Below the pieces are notes generated by a model. That model made no database searches, had not been told where the DNA came from, and saw only the letters and a program-made list of their open reading frames with translations. Positions 1 through 6,248 of a stretch of DNA of 6,248 bases are shown piece after piece. Origin of the DNA: an uncultured cyanobacterium (GTDB lineage: Bacteria; Cyanobacteriota; Cyanobacteriia; Phormidesmidales; Phormidesmidaceae); contig CALHGI010000064.1 of the NCBI GenBank assembly GCA_938029995.1, positions 1 through 6,248 of the forward strand, in the 5' to 3' direction. Position numbers and translations under genes: made by a program. The number at the start of each line of letters is the position of its first letter. Within the stretch, counting starts at the first letter, position 1.

Positions 1-140
1 AAAATATAACAAACTACTGCATACATAACTGTCACTATCCAGAGCTTTTAGGGATCGCATATGGCCTGAACTGCGCCAAGACATATTCAGCAGTTAGCAT
101 GGTCGCCTAAGTTTTTCAGTGGCCATGGCTGACCTACGTG
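1..140. other. Non-coding tail downstream of the GH26-like gene
   Basis: No gene or RNA is supported here. Just past the GH26-like stop the sequence has a short palindromic stretch around CCATGG (about 118-134) followed by five A on the transcribed strand, but pairing is poor and I do not call a terminator. A minus-strand frame is open from ATG at 84 (or 60) to the window edge, at most 28 codons, without a Shine-Dalgarno sequence; it could be the beginning of a next gene but nothing supports it. Confidence 0.3.
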
Positions 141-1190
141 CTAAAACAATGTTGAGATATTTTCTGGAGATTGGTAACGAATACCTGGATTAGCAAGGGC
201 TTGTTGATAACCCACAACAGGCGATCGTTGACTCGAAAAAATAGCCCAGTCACATTCTTTATCAATATTGAAATACATAACTGCCCTTACCCCAGCATCT
301 GTTAAATAGCGATAGGCTTGGGTTAACCACTCGTCTTTTGCCTGGGTATTTTGTCCTGAGCGAGTCATACTGGTGGTTGCCGTTTGGGCTATAAAAATCG
401 GTTTACTTGCAGCCATCCGTTTCATACGAGTAATATAGGGCCCGAAGACCACATCAGGAGACTGCCACTCTTTCCAGGATGCATTGCGGCAATGTCCCCA
501 GTTATAGGCACTAAACGCAACGATATCAACTGTGCGATCGCCAGGATAGTAACGCTCAAACCCGTGTCCCGATTCCGACCAACCATTGGGGGCAAACACC
601 CATCGAATTGAATCATGGGGGACACCAGCTTCAGAAAATATATCTTGAATGTGGTGATACGCTTGCTTGAAGAGTTCTGGCGTTTGGCCATAGCTTTCCC
701 AAGCACCATTCATTTCTGGCAAAGGAGCGATAAATGTGATGGAATTTTCTACCTGTTCAGTCCATTTTTTGTAGGCCCGAGCCACTCGCGCTATATCTCG
801 ATCAATACGACCAGAGGCGATGGCTTCGGAAGATCGTTTAGAGGTGAAATTTAGAAACCCTGTGTACCCATTATTGTGTAATTGGCCTAAAGCAACCGGG
901 ATGTCATAGTCAGGATTATTGGCTTCTAAATCGATGAAGATGCCTACTAACGAATGCTGTTGGCTAAACGCATCTATATCCTGTACCTGAGTTCGGAGAA
1001 CTGAGTTTTCCCCAACGAATCCAGGGGTATACATACCGGCTAATAGAGGAGGATTGAAGGTGGGGGAGAACTGGGATATGCCTTTGCCCGAAAAAAGTAC
1101 TAGCCAAGACCCTAATAGGCCCACTATAAATAACAGTAAAAGCCTATGCCTTAAAGCCTGGACATAAACGACTTGAACTTTAAATTTCAT
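141..1190 (-). CDS. Membrane-anchored GH26-like (beta-mannanase-like) protein with Gln at the nucleophile position
   Basis: Numbering is from ATG 1190; a GTG directly before it (1193) is an equally possible start. There is no strong Shine-Dalgarno sequence. The N-terminus has a basic stretch ending RHR (14-16) and a hydrophobic segment at about 17-34 with no clear signal-peptidase site, suggesting an N-in anchor with the domain outside. Residues 49-340 look like a (beta/alpha)8 glycosidase of the GH26-like group: PLPEMNGAWESYG (157-169) fits the GH26 acid/base motif with Glu159, APNGW (200-204) and VDIVAFSAYNWG (221-232) follow, and AVMYFN (303-308) precedes the last strand. KPIFIAQTATTS (263-274) aligns with the strand normally carrying the nucleophile Glu, but has Gln269 (CAA, 386-384). 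It may be inactive, use another mechanism, or only bind a polysaccharide. It is the last gene in the same-strand series and may be co-transcribed with the DUF3131 genes, although the 105-base gap leaves room for its own promoter. Family assignment is moderately secure; substrate is unknown. Confidence 0.8.
   Translation of the reverse strand: MKFKVQVVYVQALRHRLLLLFIVGLLGSWLVLFSGKGISQFSPTFNPPLLAGMYTPGFVGENSVLRTQVQDIDAFSQQHSLVGIFIDLEANNPDYDIPVALGQLHNNGYTGFLNFTSKRSSEAIASGRIDRDIARVARAYKKWTEQVENSITFIAPLPEMNGAWESYGQTPELFKQAYHHIQDIFSEAGVPHDSIRWVFAPNGWSESGHGFERYYPGDRTVDIVAFSAYNWGHCRNASWKEWQSPDVVFGPYITRMKRMAASKPIFIAQTATTSMTRSGQNTQAKDEWLTQAYRYLTDAGVRAVMYFNIDKECDWAIFSSQRSPVVGYQQALANPGIRYQSPENISTLF
534..541. 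repeat. HIP1 octamer GCGATCGC
   Basis: A perfect GCGATCGC palindrome inside the GH26-like gene. HIP1 is strongly over-represented in many cyanobacterial genomes; two copies in 6.2 kb is far above chance (about 0.1 expected), supporting a cyanobacterial source. Confidence 0.75.
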
Positions 1191-1193
1191 CAC

Positions 1194-1298
1194 AAGATTT
1201 CAAGGATAGCCTTAACACGTAAACCTTGTTCAAAAGCCAAAGACTTTTGAGGGGGTAATATCTTGAACAACAAAGCTAGGTAATCAAGGCGATACTTT
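1194..1298 (-). other. Gap before the GH26-like gene, with inverted repeats
   Basis: These 105 bases separate the lipoprotein stop from the GH26-like start and contain no open frame. TCAAAAG (1230-1236) and CTTTTGA (1244-1250) form a 7-bp stem with a 7-base loop. TTGTTCAA (1226-1233) and TTGAACAA (1263-1270) form an overlapping 8-bp alternative with a long loop, so the two structures exclude each other in part. No U-run follows the stem on the transcribed strand, so this is not a clear rho-independent terminator. A loose promoter-like pair (TTGATT at 1287-1282 and GATATT at 1262-1257 on the minus strand, 19-base spacer) is too weak to call. Confidence 0.4.
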
Positions 1299-2627
1299 TT
1301 AGTCTTCGATCACATTTAAGATGGGCTGGTTTCCAAGTGCCTTATAGTAAAGGGTTTCTAAAATAAGCCCGTTAGTATTGCCAGATAAGATGGCATTAAT
1401 TTCCTCACTCTCTTCATAGAGACCGGCATAGAAACCACCACCATCAGGATCCTGTAATTCATTAACAGCCTTGAACAGCTTCAATGTGTAAGGCTTTTTG
1501 GGAAACAAATAATACCACCCAAAGGCTGCTTTTGTACTCAGCGTGCGTAGCTCTGGATGGGGCTCATTCTCTTCGGTAATCACAGCCCAGGGGGTGCCAT
1601 TGGCATAGAGAGTACTATAGAGGAAATGAGGCTCCTGATCGATGTTATCCTCTGAGACAGCAGTTAGGTGCCCCGTGTCTTTGTATCTGTTTTCCTGTGC
1701 AGTGAGTATAGCTTCAGCATATTCAGCCAGGGTGTCATCCCAGCCAAATTCAATGGCTTCTAGAATGTAGGACTCGCTAACCACGTAGTTATTAGCATCA
1801 GTGTCTTCGAAGTTACGCTGGTCTACGGGAATTTTTACTCCGCTGACTTCCACCAACTTCATGGGATCTGTTTCCAATGCCTTTGGCGCTTCAAATCCCC
1901 AAAGTTCATAGCCACGGGCAGCATATTCTTCGTAACCTAAGCGGCCTTCCTGTACCGGCAGCAGCTTCCCATTAGACTTATAGATGGCGCCATAGAGCTG
2001 CCCGTCTTCGATGGAACGAGGAAGTTGCCAGCCTGAAAGAAGCTCAGAGATCCAGTTTTCATACTGGGGATGACATGTGCGAACAATGTGCAGAGCTGTG
2101 AGAAAGCGACCGATATCCAGTGCAGACCAGCCCAATCCCTTTTTGGTGGGATTATTTCCATAGTCCACCATCTCTGCGGTTGCACTATTGTAAACCTTGT
2201 TGGGGAGAGCCCCCTCTACCAGGGGGAGGTCCCCAAGCGAAGTTAAAAACTGATTGAGTTGTAAGTCGAATTCGTCTTGATCAACTATCCCCATCCACCG
2301 AACCGCATTGAGAGCCATCAGATAATTACCCTGATCCCAAAGGGTACCGGAAGGGAACTGGTTAGCGGAATTGGTAAATCCAGTATCTGGTTGCCGATTA
2401 TTGACAAAGTATTGCCAGGCTACAGCAGCATACTCTTTCTCTTGCTCAGTTAAAGGAGCTGTTAACTGACCACAAAGGTTGTTGGAAGTTTCACCAGTTG
2501 CGGCGGCTTGGAAATCAGACTTTTGTGCTCCGACTCCAATGGTGCCCCTGGCACAAGCCGTCAGACTACCGATCGCTAGAACACTAGCTAGCAACCCTGT
2601 AAAAGCTCGAAAATGACGTGAATTCAT
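1299..2627 (-). CDS. DUF3131 family lipoprotein (domain D)
   Basis: This 442-residue protein begins with a lipoprotein signal peptide: basic n-region (R4, H5, R7), hydrophobic core 11-21 and lipobox LTAC with acylated Cys25. It should thus be membrane-anchored, facing the periplasm or outer envelope. After a 30-residue spacer, one complete DUF3131 domain spans about 57-432: AWQYF (70-74), LWDQG (96-100), LPNKVY (141-146), GWSALDIGR (166-174), QEGRLGYEEYAARGY (226-240), SESYIL (284-289), LTAVSEDN (321-328), RTLSTKAAFGW (361-371) and GLILETLYYK (420-429). C52 and C185 may form a disulfide. Start ATG 2627 lies 4 bases after the domain C stop with no Shine-Dalgarno sequence, so translational coupling is likely. 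The second half is strikingly close to domain A, including an identical 18-residue run (LPVQEGRLGYEEYAARGY), which indicates duplication. The fold resembles alpha/alpha-barrel glycan enzymes, but no reaction is established; any enzymatic role is inference. Confidence 0.9.
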   Translation of the reverse strand: MNSRHFRAFTGLLASVLAIGSLTACARGTIGVGAQKSDFQAAATGETSNNLCGQLTAPLTEQEKEYAAVAWQYFVNNRQPDTGFTNSANQFPSGTLWDQGNYLMALNAVRWMGIVDQDEFDLQLNQFLTSLGDLPLVEGALPNKVYNSATAEMVDYGNNPTKKGLGWSALDIGRFLTALHIVRTCHPQYENWISELLSGWQLPRSIEDGQLYGAIYKSNGKLLPVQEGRLGYEEYAARGYELWGFEAPKALETDPMKLVEVSGVKIPVDQRNFEDTDANNYVVSESYILEAIEFGWDDTLAEYAEAILTAQENRYKDTGHLTAVSEDNIDQEPHFLYSTLYANGTPWAVITEENEPHPELRTLSTKAAFGWYYLFPKKPYTLKLFKAVNELQDPDGGGFYAGLYEESEEINAILSGNTNGLILETLYYKALGNQPILNVIED

Positions 2628-2631
2628 ATTT

Positions 2632-3801
2632 TTAAGAGATATGCGCTATTGGTTGCCCGTTTCGGGCTTTATATAGCAAACTTTCAAGGATAATGGCGTT
2701 AGTGTTGACATTAATCGCTTTGTTAGAACCAAGGTCTGGGTTCTCGTATCGTCCTGATAGATACCCTTTTTGCTCATCGGCAAGGTTTTGCACCGTTTGT
2801 CTCAGGGTTTGACAATAGTCGTTGCCGGGAAAAAGGCTACTCCAAGCAAAGGCTGCCTTTGTACTTAGAAAACGTAGGTCAGGGTGGTTCTTTCCGTTTA
2901 CATCTGTCGCTGGCCAATGCCGACTATCAGCATAAACGCTGTAGTAGAGAAAATAGGGTTTGCGATCCAGTGCGTCTTCGTTTACTGCGGTTAGTATGCC
3001 CGTGTTGGCATGGCGATTTACTTGAACCTGAAGGAGATTTTCAATTTGGGGTTGAACCGTGTCAGGTAATCCCAACTCTATGCCCCACAGTAAGTAAGGA
3101 TCGTTTGTTAAATGATTGCTAGCTCCTGAGGAATTGATATCGCGCTGATCCACTATCAGTTCTACACCATCAACGGTTACTCTCTGGGTCGGCGGATTAT
3201 AGAGGGCGTTATCGGCTTCAATGCCCCATAGTTTGAAGCCATAGGCCGCATATTGTTCGTAGCCTAGGCGTCCTTCTTGCCAGTAGTTTAGTCCGTTTCG
3301 CCCTGCTCCACTGCCCCATAGCCAACCATCTTTTACAGACTGGTTTAAGTCATAGCGGGTGACGATGGTATTGATGCGATCGCAAAACTCTGGATAATGG
3401 GTTTTAATTATATGTAGGGCTACTAGATATCGGCCTAAATCTAATGCAGACCAGCCGCTCGTACCGTTTGGATCAGAACGGTTGCTCAACGTCCGCATTG
3501 CAGCCGTTTCAGTACTGTAGGCTTTATTTGGCAACTTTGTTGTTGGCAAGGGCAACTGTTCCAATGTTTGAAAAAGAATCGACAGTTTTTCGTTAAACTC
3601 TGTTGCAGAGATTAACCCCAACTGACGAGCGGCATGGATTCCCAACATCGCACTCCCCTGGTCCCACCAAGTAGCCCAAGTTAGCCCATCAACCGCGTTC
3701 ACCATACCCGTATCAGGGTTCCAGTTATTCTCAAAATACCTCCATGCCAGTTGCGCTGCTGCCCGGTCTCGAGAATCTGCCATATGTTCCACATTTTCCA
3801 A
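2632..3801 (-). CDS. DUF3131 domain C, probably a -1-frame continuation of the upstream gene
   Basis: This is one full-length DUF3131 domain of about 380 residues with WWDQG (45-49), LPNKAY (90-95), GWSALDLGR (116-124), QEGRLGYEQYAA (175-186), NED (274-276) and FLSTKAAFAW (311-320). The listed start is TTG at 3801, and ATG at 3783 is an alternative; neither has a convincing Shine-Dalgarno sequence. There is no signal peptide, although the neighbouring relatives look exported. The frame is open further upstream to a TGA at 3862-3864, and this extension (APSPPEPYQLVSPTLPLEN) reads as a proline-rich interdomain linker. It overlaps the end of the upstream gene, and the overlap contains an A10 run whose -1 shift would join the two frames exactly. 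I therefore think this is domain C of one long exported protein, made by slippage or separated by a frameshift. A short separate cytoplasmic protein is the alternative. It lacks the Cys pair found in domains B and D. It ends 4 bases before the lipoprotein gene. Confidence 0.82.
   Translation of the reverse strand: MENVEHMADSRDRAAAQLAWRYFENNWNPDTGMVNAVDGLTWATWWDQGSAMLGIHAARQLGLISATEFNEKLSILFQTLEQLPLPTTKLPNKAYSTETAAMRTLSNRSDPNGTSGWSALDLGRYLVALHIIKTHYPEFCDRINTIVTRYDLNQSVKDGWLWGSGAGRNGLNYWQEGRLGYEQYAAYGFKLWGIEADNALYNPPTQRVTVDGVELIVDQRDINSSGASNHLTNDPYLLWGIELGLPDTVQPQIENLLQVQVNRHANTGILTAVNEDALDRKPYFLYYSVYADSRHWPATDVNGKNHPDLRFLSTKAAFAWSSLFPGNDYCQTLRQTVQNLADEQKGYLSGRYENPDLGSNKAINVNTNAIILESLLYKARNGQPIAHIS
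3376..3383. repeat. HIP1 octamer GCGATCGC
   Basis: The second perfect copy, within the domain C coding region. Near copies with 7 of 8 bases occur at about 221-228 and 2569-2576. Confidence 0.75.
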
Positions 3802-3818
3802 GGGAAGAGTCGGACTAA

Positions 3819-6248
3819 CTAACTGATATGGTTCCGGCGGTGAAGGAGCTTTTTTTTTTCCTCAAGGGGTATTGCAGGAGGAACGTCCCCAGTAAAATCT
3901 TCGGGCAACGTGGCTATATCCACTGCCGCATTTTTAGCGATCCAGTATGCCCCTTGCTCATCAGTCACCATTTCAATAGCCGGTTGAGAGCTCTCGGGAA
4001 GACCGGCCCCCAACTCATCTCCATCGCGAATCGCATCCCACCACGGAGAATCCATATCATCATGGGGATAGATAAGAGGCTGTTGTTGAGTATTTTTATG
4101 GAGCAAAGCCTGAAGGATCAGACTATTGGTAGAGCCCGTAAACCCAATGGCTCTACGTCCACCGTTTTCATAAAATCCCTCATAGTAGCCTAGCTGTTGA
4201 TTATATAAATCGAGAGTTGCCAGCCATAGTTCTCGACCATAGTCACTATCAGGAAATAATGTGTGATAGGCAAAGGCTACAGCTGTACTAACTACACGAG
4301 AGCTGGGGAGAACGTCACCGTTATCATCGACAGCGACCCAAGAACGGCCATCGGACACGAGCGTACTATGGACCACATAAGGGGCCTGATTGACCAGTGT
4401 GGTACCTGAGGCACTAAATGTTCCTGTCCGTTCATAGCGACTGGCTTCAGCCTGATAAATAGCTTCCACCAGGGAACTAATTTGGGGGTCAAACCCAAAT
4501 TCTAGACCGTATAAGATAAACGGTGTGCTGGTGGTATTTAACAATTCATTGCGACGCCGTTGCTCTGGTTGAGAACGATTAGTTGGAACCGCTTTATCTT
4601 CTAGCTTAGTGGTGACATAATTCCCCCCAACGGCTGAACGGGAGGCATCAAATCCCCATAGCTGAAAAGCACGGGCGGCATATTCTTCATAGCCAAGGAT
4701 TTCTGCAGGTTTGACTCGGATGCGATCTCGCCCCCGATCATCCTGAGCTAAACGGGCATTAGCAATACGACCATTTCTAACCACCCGTAAATAGGACCAG
4801 TCCAAGGCTAACTGATCTACAACGTCGGTATACTCAGGATGACAGGTTTTAAGGGTATGCAGGGAAGCCAACAGCCGTCCGATGTCTAATCCAGACCAAC
4901 CATCCCCCTGAGGTATGGAATTACCGCCATAGTCAATGGGTTCTAGAGTCAAGGTGCTATAGGATCGATGGGGAAGTTCCCCAGCAAACAATTCAATTTC
5001 CTGTAGAGCCCCCAACAGATGTCGGATTCGCTCATCAAACTTCTTAGCAGTGATCACATCCATAGCCCGAGCGGCATGGAGTGATGCCAGATAGTCTCCC
5101 ATTCCCCAAAGAGTGACACCATCAAGGTCACTGCGATCAGGCACTAATCCTGCAGGCGTATTGTTAGCTTCAAAATATTGCCACGCTGTTTTGGCATAGC
5201 GCATGTCCGTAACAGTTAAGGGACTCGCTACGGATGAACAAATCGACGAGCGCGGCTTTTCCACCGGCGCAATAGCCGCCACCATAACGCCCTCAGGCGA
5301 AGCAGGTGGCGGTGGCGCAGCCGCAGCCGGTTCCGCCGGTGGTGGCTCAGGATTGCTAACTGTTTCAGGAGGAGCTGGTGGTGGTGGCTCAGCTGGTGCA
5401 GCCGGTGGTGGTGGCTCAGGATTACTGGCTGTTTCAGGAGGTGGAGGTAAATCACCCGTATTTTCCCCTGCCGGAACAGTAGGTACCGAAACAGGAACAC
5501 TGCCGCTCGCCAACATCGGCACATGTCCCCGAGCTTTGTAGTAAAGGATCTCTAAGATCAGGCCATTACTATTGCCCGTAAGAATATCGTTAACGGGGGG
5601 CTCAGCATCATATAGCCCTGATTCATAGATACCCGCATAGTAGCCCCGACCAGAGTTAGTCGTATCCTTTACATGGTCAAAAATTTTGTGGGCATAGGGG
5701 TCATCTGGATAGACATAGCGCCATCCAAATGCAGATTTGGTACTTAAAGTACGCAGTTCTGGATGTAGTTCATTATTTTCCGTAATAACAGCCCAAGGAA
5801 CACCGTTGGAATAGACCGTACTGTATAGAAAGTAAGGAGGCTGATTGATATTGTCTTCAGAAACAGCTGTTAATAGTCCTGTGTCTTCAAAGCGCCTTTT
5901 CTGCGCTTCAAACACTCGACGGGCGTAATCCGCCTGATCCCCTTCCAAGCCAAATTCAATCGCATCCAGAATGTAAGACTCACTCACTACATAGTTGTTA
6001 GCATTCGTAGTCTGAAAATCTCTGGTGTCGTGTGGAATTTGCAATCCATAGATATCGACAAAATCAAACGGGTCATAGGCCAGTGCCTGGGGAGCATCGA
6101 ATCCCCAAAGAGAATATCCCCTTGCTGCGTATTCCTCGTAACCTAGGCGACCTTCTTGCACAGGCAGTGTACTATCATCTGGCAAAACGGTCGCGCCATA
6201 GAGCATGCCGTCCCTAACAGAAGCCGCAATATTCCAGCTGGAAAGAAC
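3819..6248 (-). CDS. Multi-domain DUF3131 protein, 5' end outside the window (domains A and B)
   Basis: The reading frame is open to the right edge of the window; the 14 codons before the first internal Met (6206) still match the DUF3131 pattern seen in the lipoprotein at 1299-2627, so that Met is not the start. Counting from it: residues 1-232 are the C-terminal half of domain A, with motifs EGRLGYEEYAARGY, SESYIL, LTAVSEDN and RTLSTK. Residues 233-320 are a Pro/Ala/Glu-rich linker. Residues 321-712 are a complete domain B (LWGMG, LPHRSY, GWSGLDIGR, GYEEYAARAF). Residues 713-780 are an acidic, Pro-containing tail. It ends at TAG 3819-3821, ten codons after an A10 run. DUF3131 has no established function; its helical, Trp/acid-rich motifs suggest an alpha/alpha-barrel carbohydrate-active fold (inference). 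A Pro-rich linker and paired Cys (323, 454) suit an exported protein. Domain B lacks most of the acidic residues kept by the other copies. No signal peptide can be seen because the N-terminus is missing. Confidence 0.88.
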   Translation of the reverse strand, partial: VLSSWNIAASVRDGMLYGATVLPDDSTLPVQEGRLGYEEYAARGYSLWGFDAPQALAYDPFDFVDIYGLQIPHDTRDFQTTNANNYVVSESYILDAIEFGLEGDQADYARRVFEAQKRRFEDTGLLTAVSEDNINQPPYFLYSTVYSNGVPWAVITENNELHPELRTLSTKSAFGWRYVYPDDPYAHKIFDHVKDTTNSGRGYYAGIYESGLYDAEPPVNDILTGNSNGLILEILYYKARGHVPMLASGSVPVSVPTVPAGENTGDLPPPPETASNPEPPPPAAPAEPPPPAPPETVSNPEPPPAEPAAAAPPPPASPEGVMVAAIAPVEKPRSSICSSVASPLTVTDMRYAKTAWQYFEANNTPAGLVPDRSDLDGVTLWGMGDYLASLHAARAMDVITAKKFDERIRHLLGALQEIELFAGELPHRSYSTLTLEPIDYGGNSIPQGDGWSGLDIGRLLASLHTLKTCHPEYTDVVDQLALDWSYLRVVRNGRIANARLAQDDRGRDRIRVKPAEILGYEEYAARAFQLWGFDASRSAVGGNYVTTKLEDKAVPTNRSQPEQRRRNELLNTTSTPFILYGLEFGFDPQISSLVEAIYQAEASRYERTGTFSASGTTLVNQAPYVVHSTLVSDGRSWVAVDDNGDVLPSSRVVSTAVAFAYHTLFPDSDYGRELWLATLDLYNQQLGYYEGFYENGGRRAIGFTGSTNSLILQALLHKNTQQQPLIYPHDDMDSPWWDAIRDGDELGAGLPESSQPAIEMVTDEQGAYWIAKNAAVDIATLPEDFTGDVPPAIPLEEKKKLLHRRNHIS
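3849..3859 (-). other. A10 slippery tract at the junction of domains B and C
   Basis: On the coding strand the junction reads GAG GAA AAA AAA AAG CTC in the upstream frame, which puts A AAA AAG (3855-3849) in the correct phase for -1 slippage; this heptamer is the one used in Escherichia coli dnaX. After the shift, GCT (3849-3847) is the next codon and translation enters the domain C frame. Without it, the ribosome stops at 3821-3819. The two frames are jointly open only from about 3861 to 3822, and the tract lies inside that interval. GAGG directly upstream could act as an internal Shine-Dalgarno element, but it is closer than the roughly 10-base spacing in dnaX. I see no strong downstream hairpin. 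A run of ten A is also a known substrate for RNA polymerase slippage. A mutation or sequencing error giving ten instead of eleven A would look identical. Confidence 0.7.
5247..5510 (-). repeat. Coding repeat: proline-rich interdomain linker between domains A and B
   Basis: About 88 residues rich in Pro, Ala and Glu join domain A to domain B. A 23-residue (69-base) unit centred on ETxSNPEPPP occurs twice (residues 258-280 and 281-303, counted from the Met at 6206, the second copy diverging at its end). At DNA level, plus-strand 5341-5372 and 5410-5441 match at 29 of 32 positions. Such linkers are typical of exported multi-domain bacterial proteins and probably form an extended spacer. Direct repeats of this kind can change copy number by slippage. 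Confidence 0.8.

Noticed and set aside
1..84. Short open-ended minus-strand frame at the left edge as the start of another gene
   Set aside because: At most 28 codons are visible, there is no ribosome binding site and no recognisable N-terminal feature.
112..135. Rho-independent terminator after the GH26-like gene
   Set aside because: The palindromic stretch around CCATGG pairs poorly beyond about 4 bp and the adjacent A run on the transcribed strand is not a U tract.
384..854. Plus-strand and alternative minus-strand frames inside the GH26-like gene
   Set aside because: All overlap a frame with conserved glycosidase motifs and show no independent support.
3828..4193. Plus-strand open frame of 121 codons opposite the end of domain B
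   Set aside because: It lies antisense to well-supported DUF3131 coding sequence, has no recognisable family features and no start signal.
5203..5541. Plus-strand open frame encoding a Gly-rich protein
   Set aside because: It is the antisense of the proline-rich linker (CCN codons give GGN on the other strand); low complexity explains its length, and the minus-strand domains on both sides are clearly coding.
6204..6206. ATG at 6206 as the real start of the large DUF3131 gene
   Set aside because: The codons upstream to the window edge continue the DUF3131 pattern (SSWNIAASVRDG aligns with SGWQLPRSIEDG of the lipoprotein), and there is no signal peptide after this Met.
1..6248. CRISPR array, tRNA, rRNA, transposase or attachment sites
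   Set aside because: No regularly spaced repeats, no tRNA cloverleaf, and no transposase or integrase-like sequence; nearly all of the window is occupied by the four coding regions.

Overview
The window looks like a piece of a cyanobacterial chromosome. Two perfect copies of the cyanobacterial HIP1 octamer (GCGATCGC) lie at 534-541 and 3376-3383, with 7-of-8 matches near 221 and 2570. Base composition is near 50% GC, Shine-Dalgarno signals are weak or absent, and the proteins resemble uncharacterised cyanobacterial envelope families. This assignment is an inference; no ribosomal or photosynthesis gene is present to confirm it.

All four coding regions are on the minus strand, so the locus reads right to left. 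From 6248 to 3819 runs the 3' part of a large gene whose start is outside the window. It encodes the C-terminal half of one DUF3131-type domain (A), a proline-rich linker with a 23-residue repeat, a full but degenerate DUF3131 domain (B), and an acidic tail. From 3801 to 2632 is a third DUF3131 domain (C) in the -1 frame. Four bases later, 2627-1299 encodes a DUF3131 lipoprotein (D). After a 105-base gap with inverted repeats, 1190-141 encodes a membrane-anchored protein of the GH26-like (beta-mannanase-like) type. The last 140 bases hold no gene I can support.

The main observation is at the junction of the first two genes. The upstream gene ends ten codons after a run of ten A, read in frame as A AAA AAG, the classic -1 slippery heptamer. 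A -1 shift there (or one extra A in the mRNA) joins A-B to C with no intervening stop, through a proline-rich stretch that reads like a natural interdomain linker. Domain C has no secretion signal of its own, so fusion is the most sensible way to export it. Whether this is programmed slippage, phase variation, a real lesion or a homopolymer sequencing error cannot be decided from the sequence alone.

The second observation is a division between conserved and degenerate modules. Domains C and D (and A where visible) keep a set of acidic residues that domain B has lost almost completely. The GH26-like protein keeps its acid/base Glu but has Gln where the nucleophile Glu is expected. I infer an exported machinery that binds or trims a surface polysaccharide, mixing intact and possibly catalytically dead modules. 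Substrate and activity are unknown.
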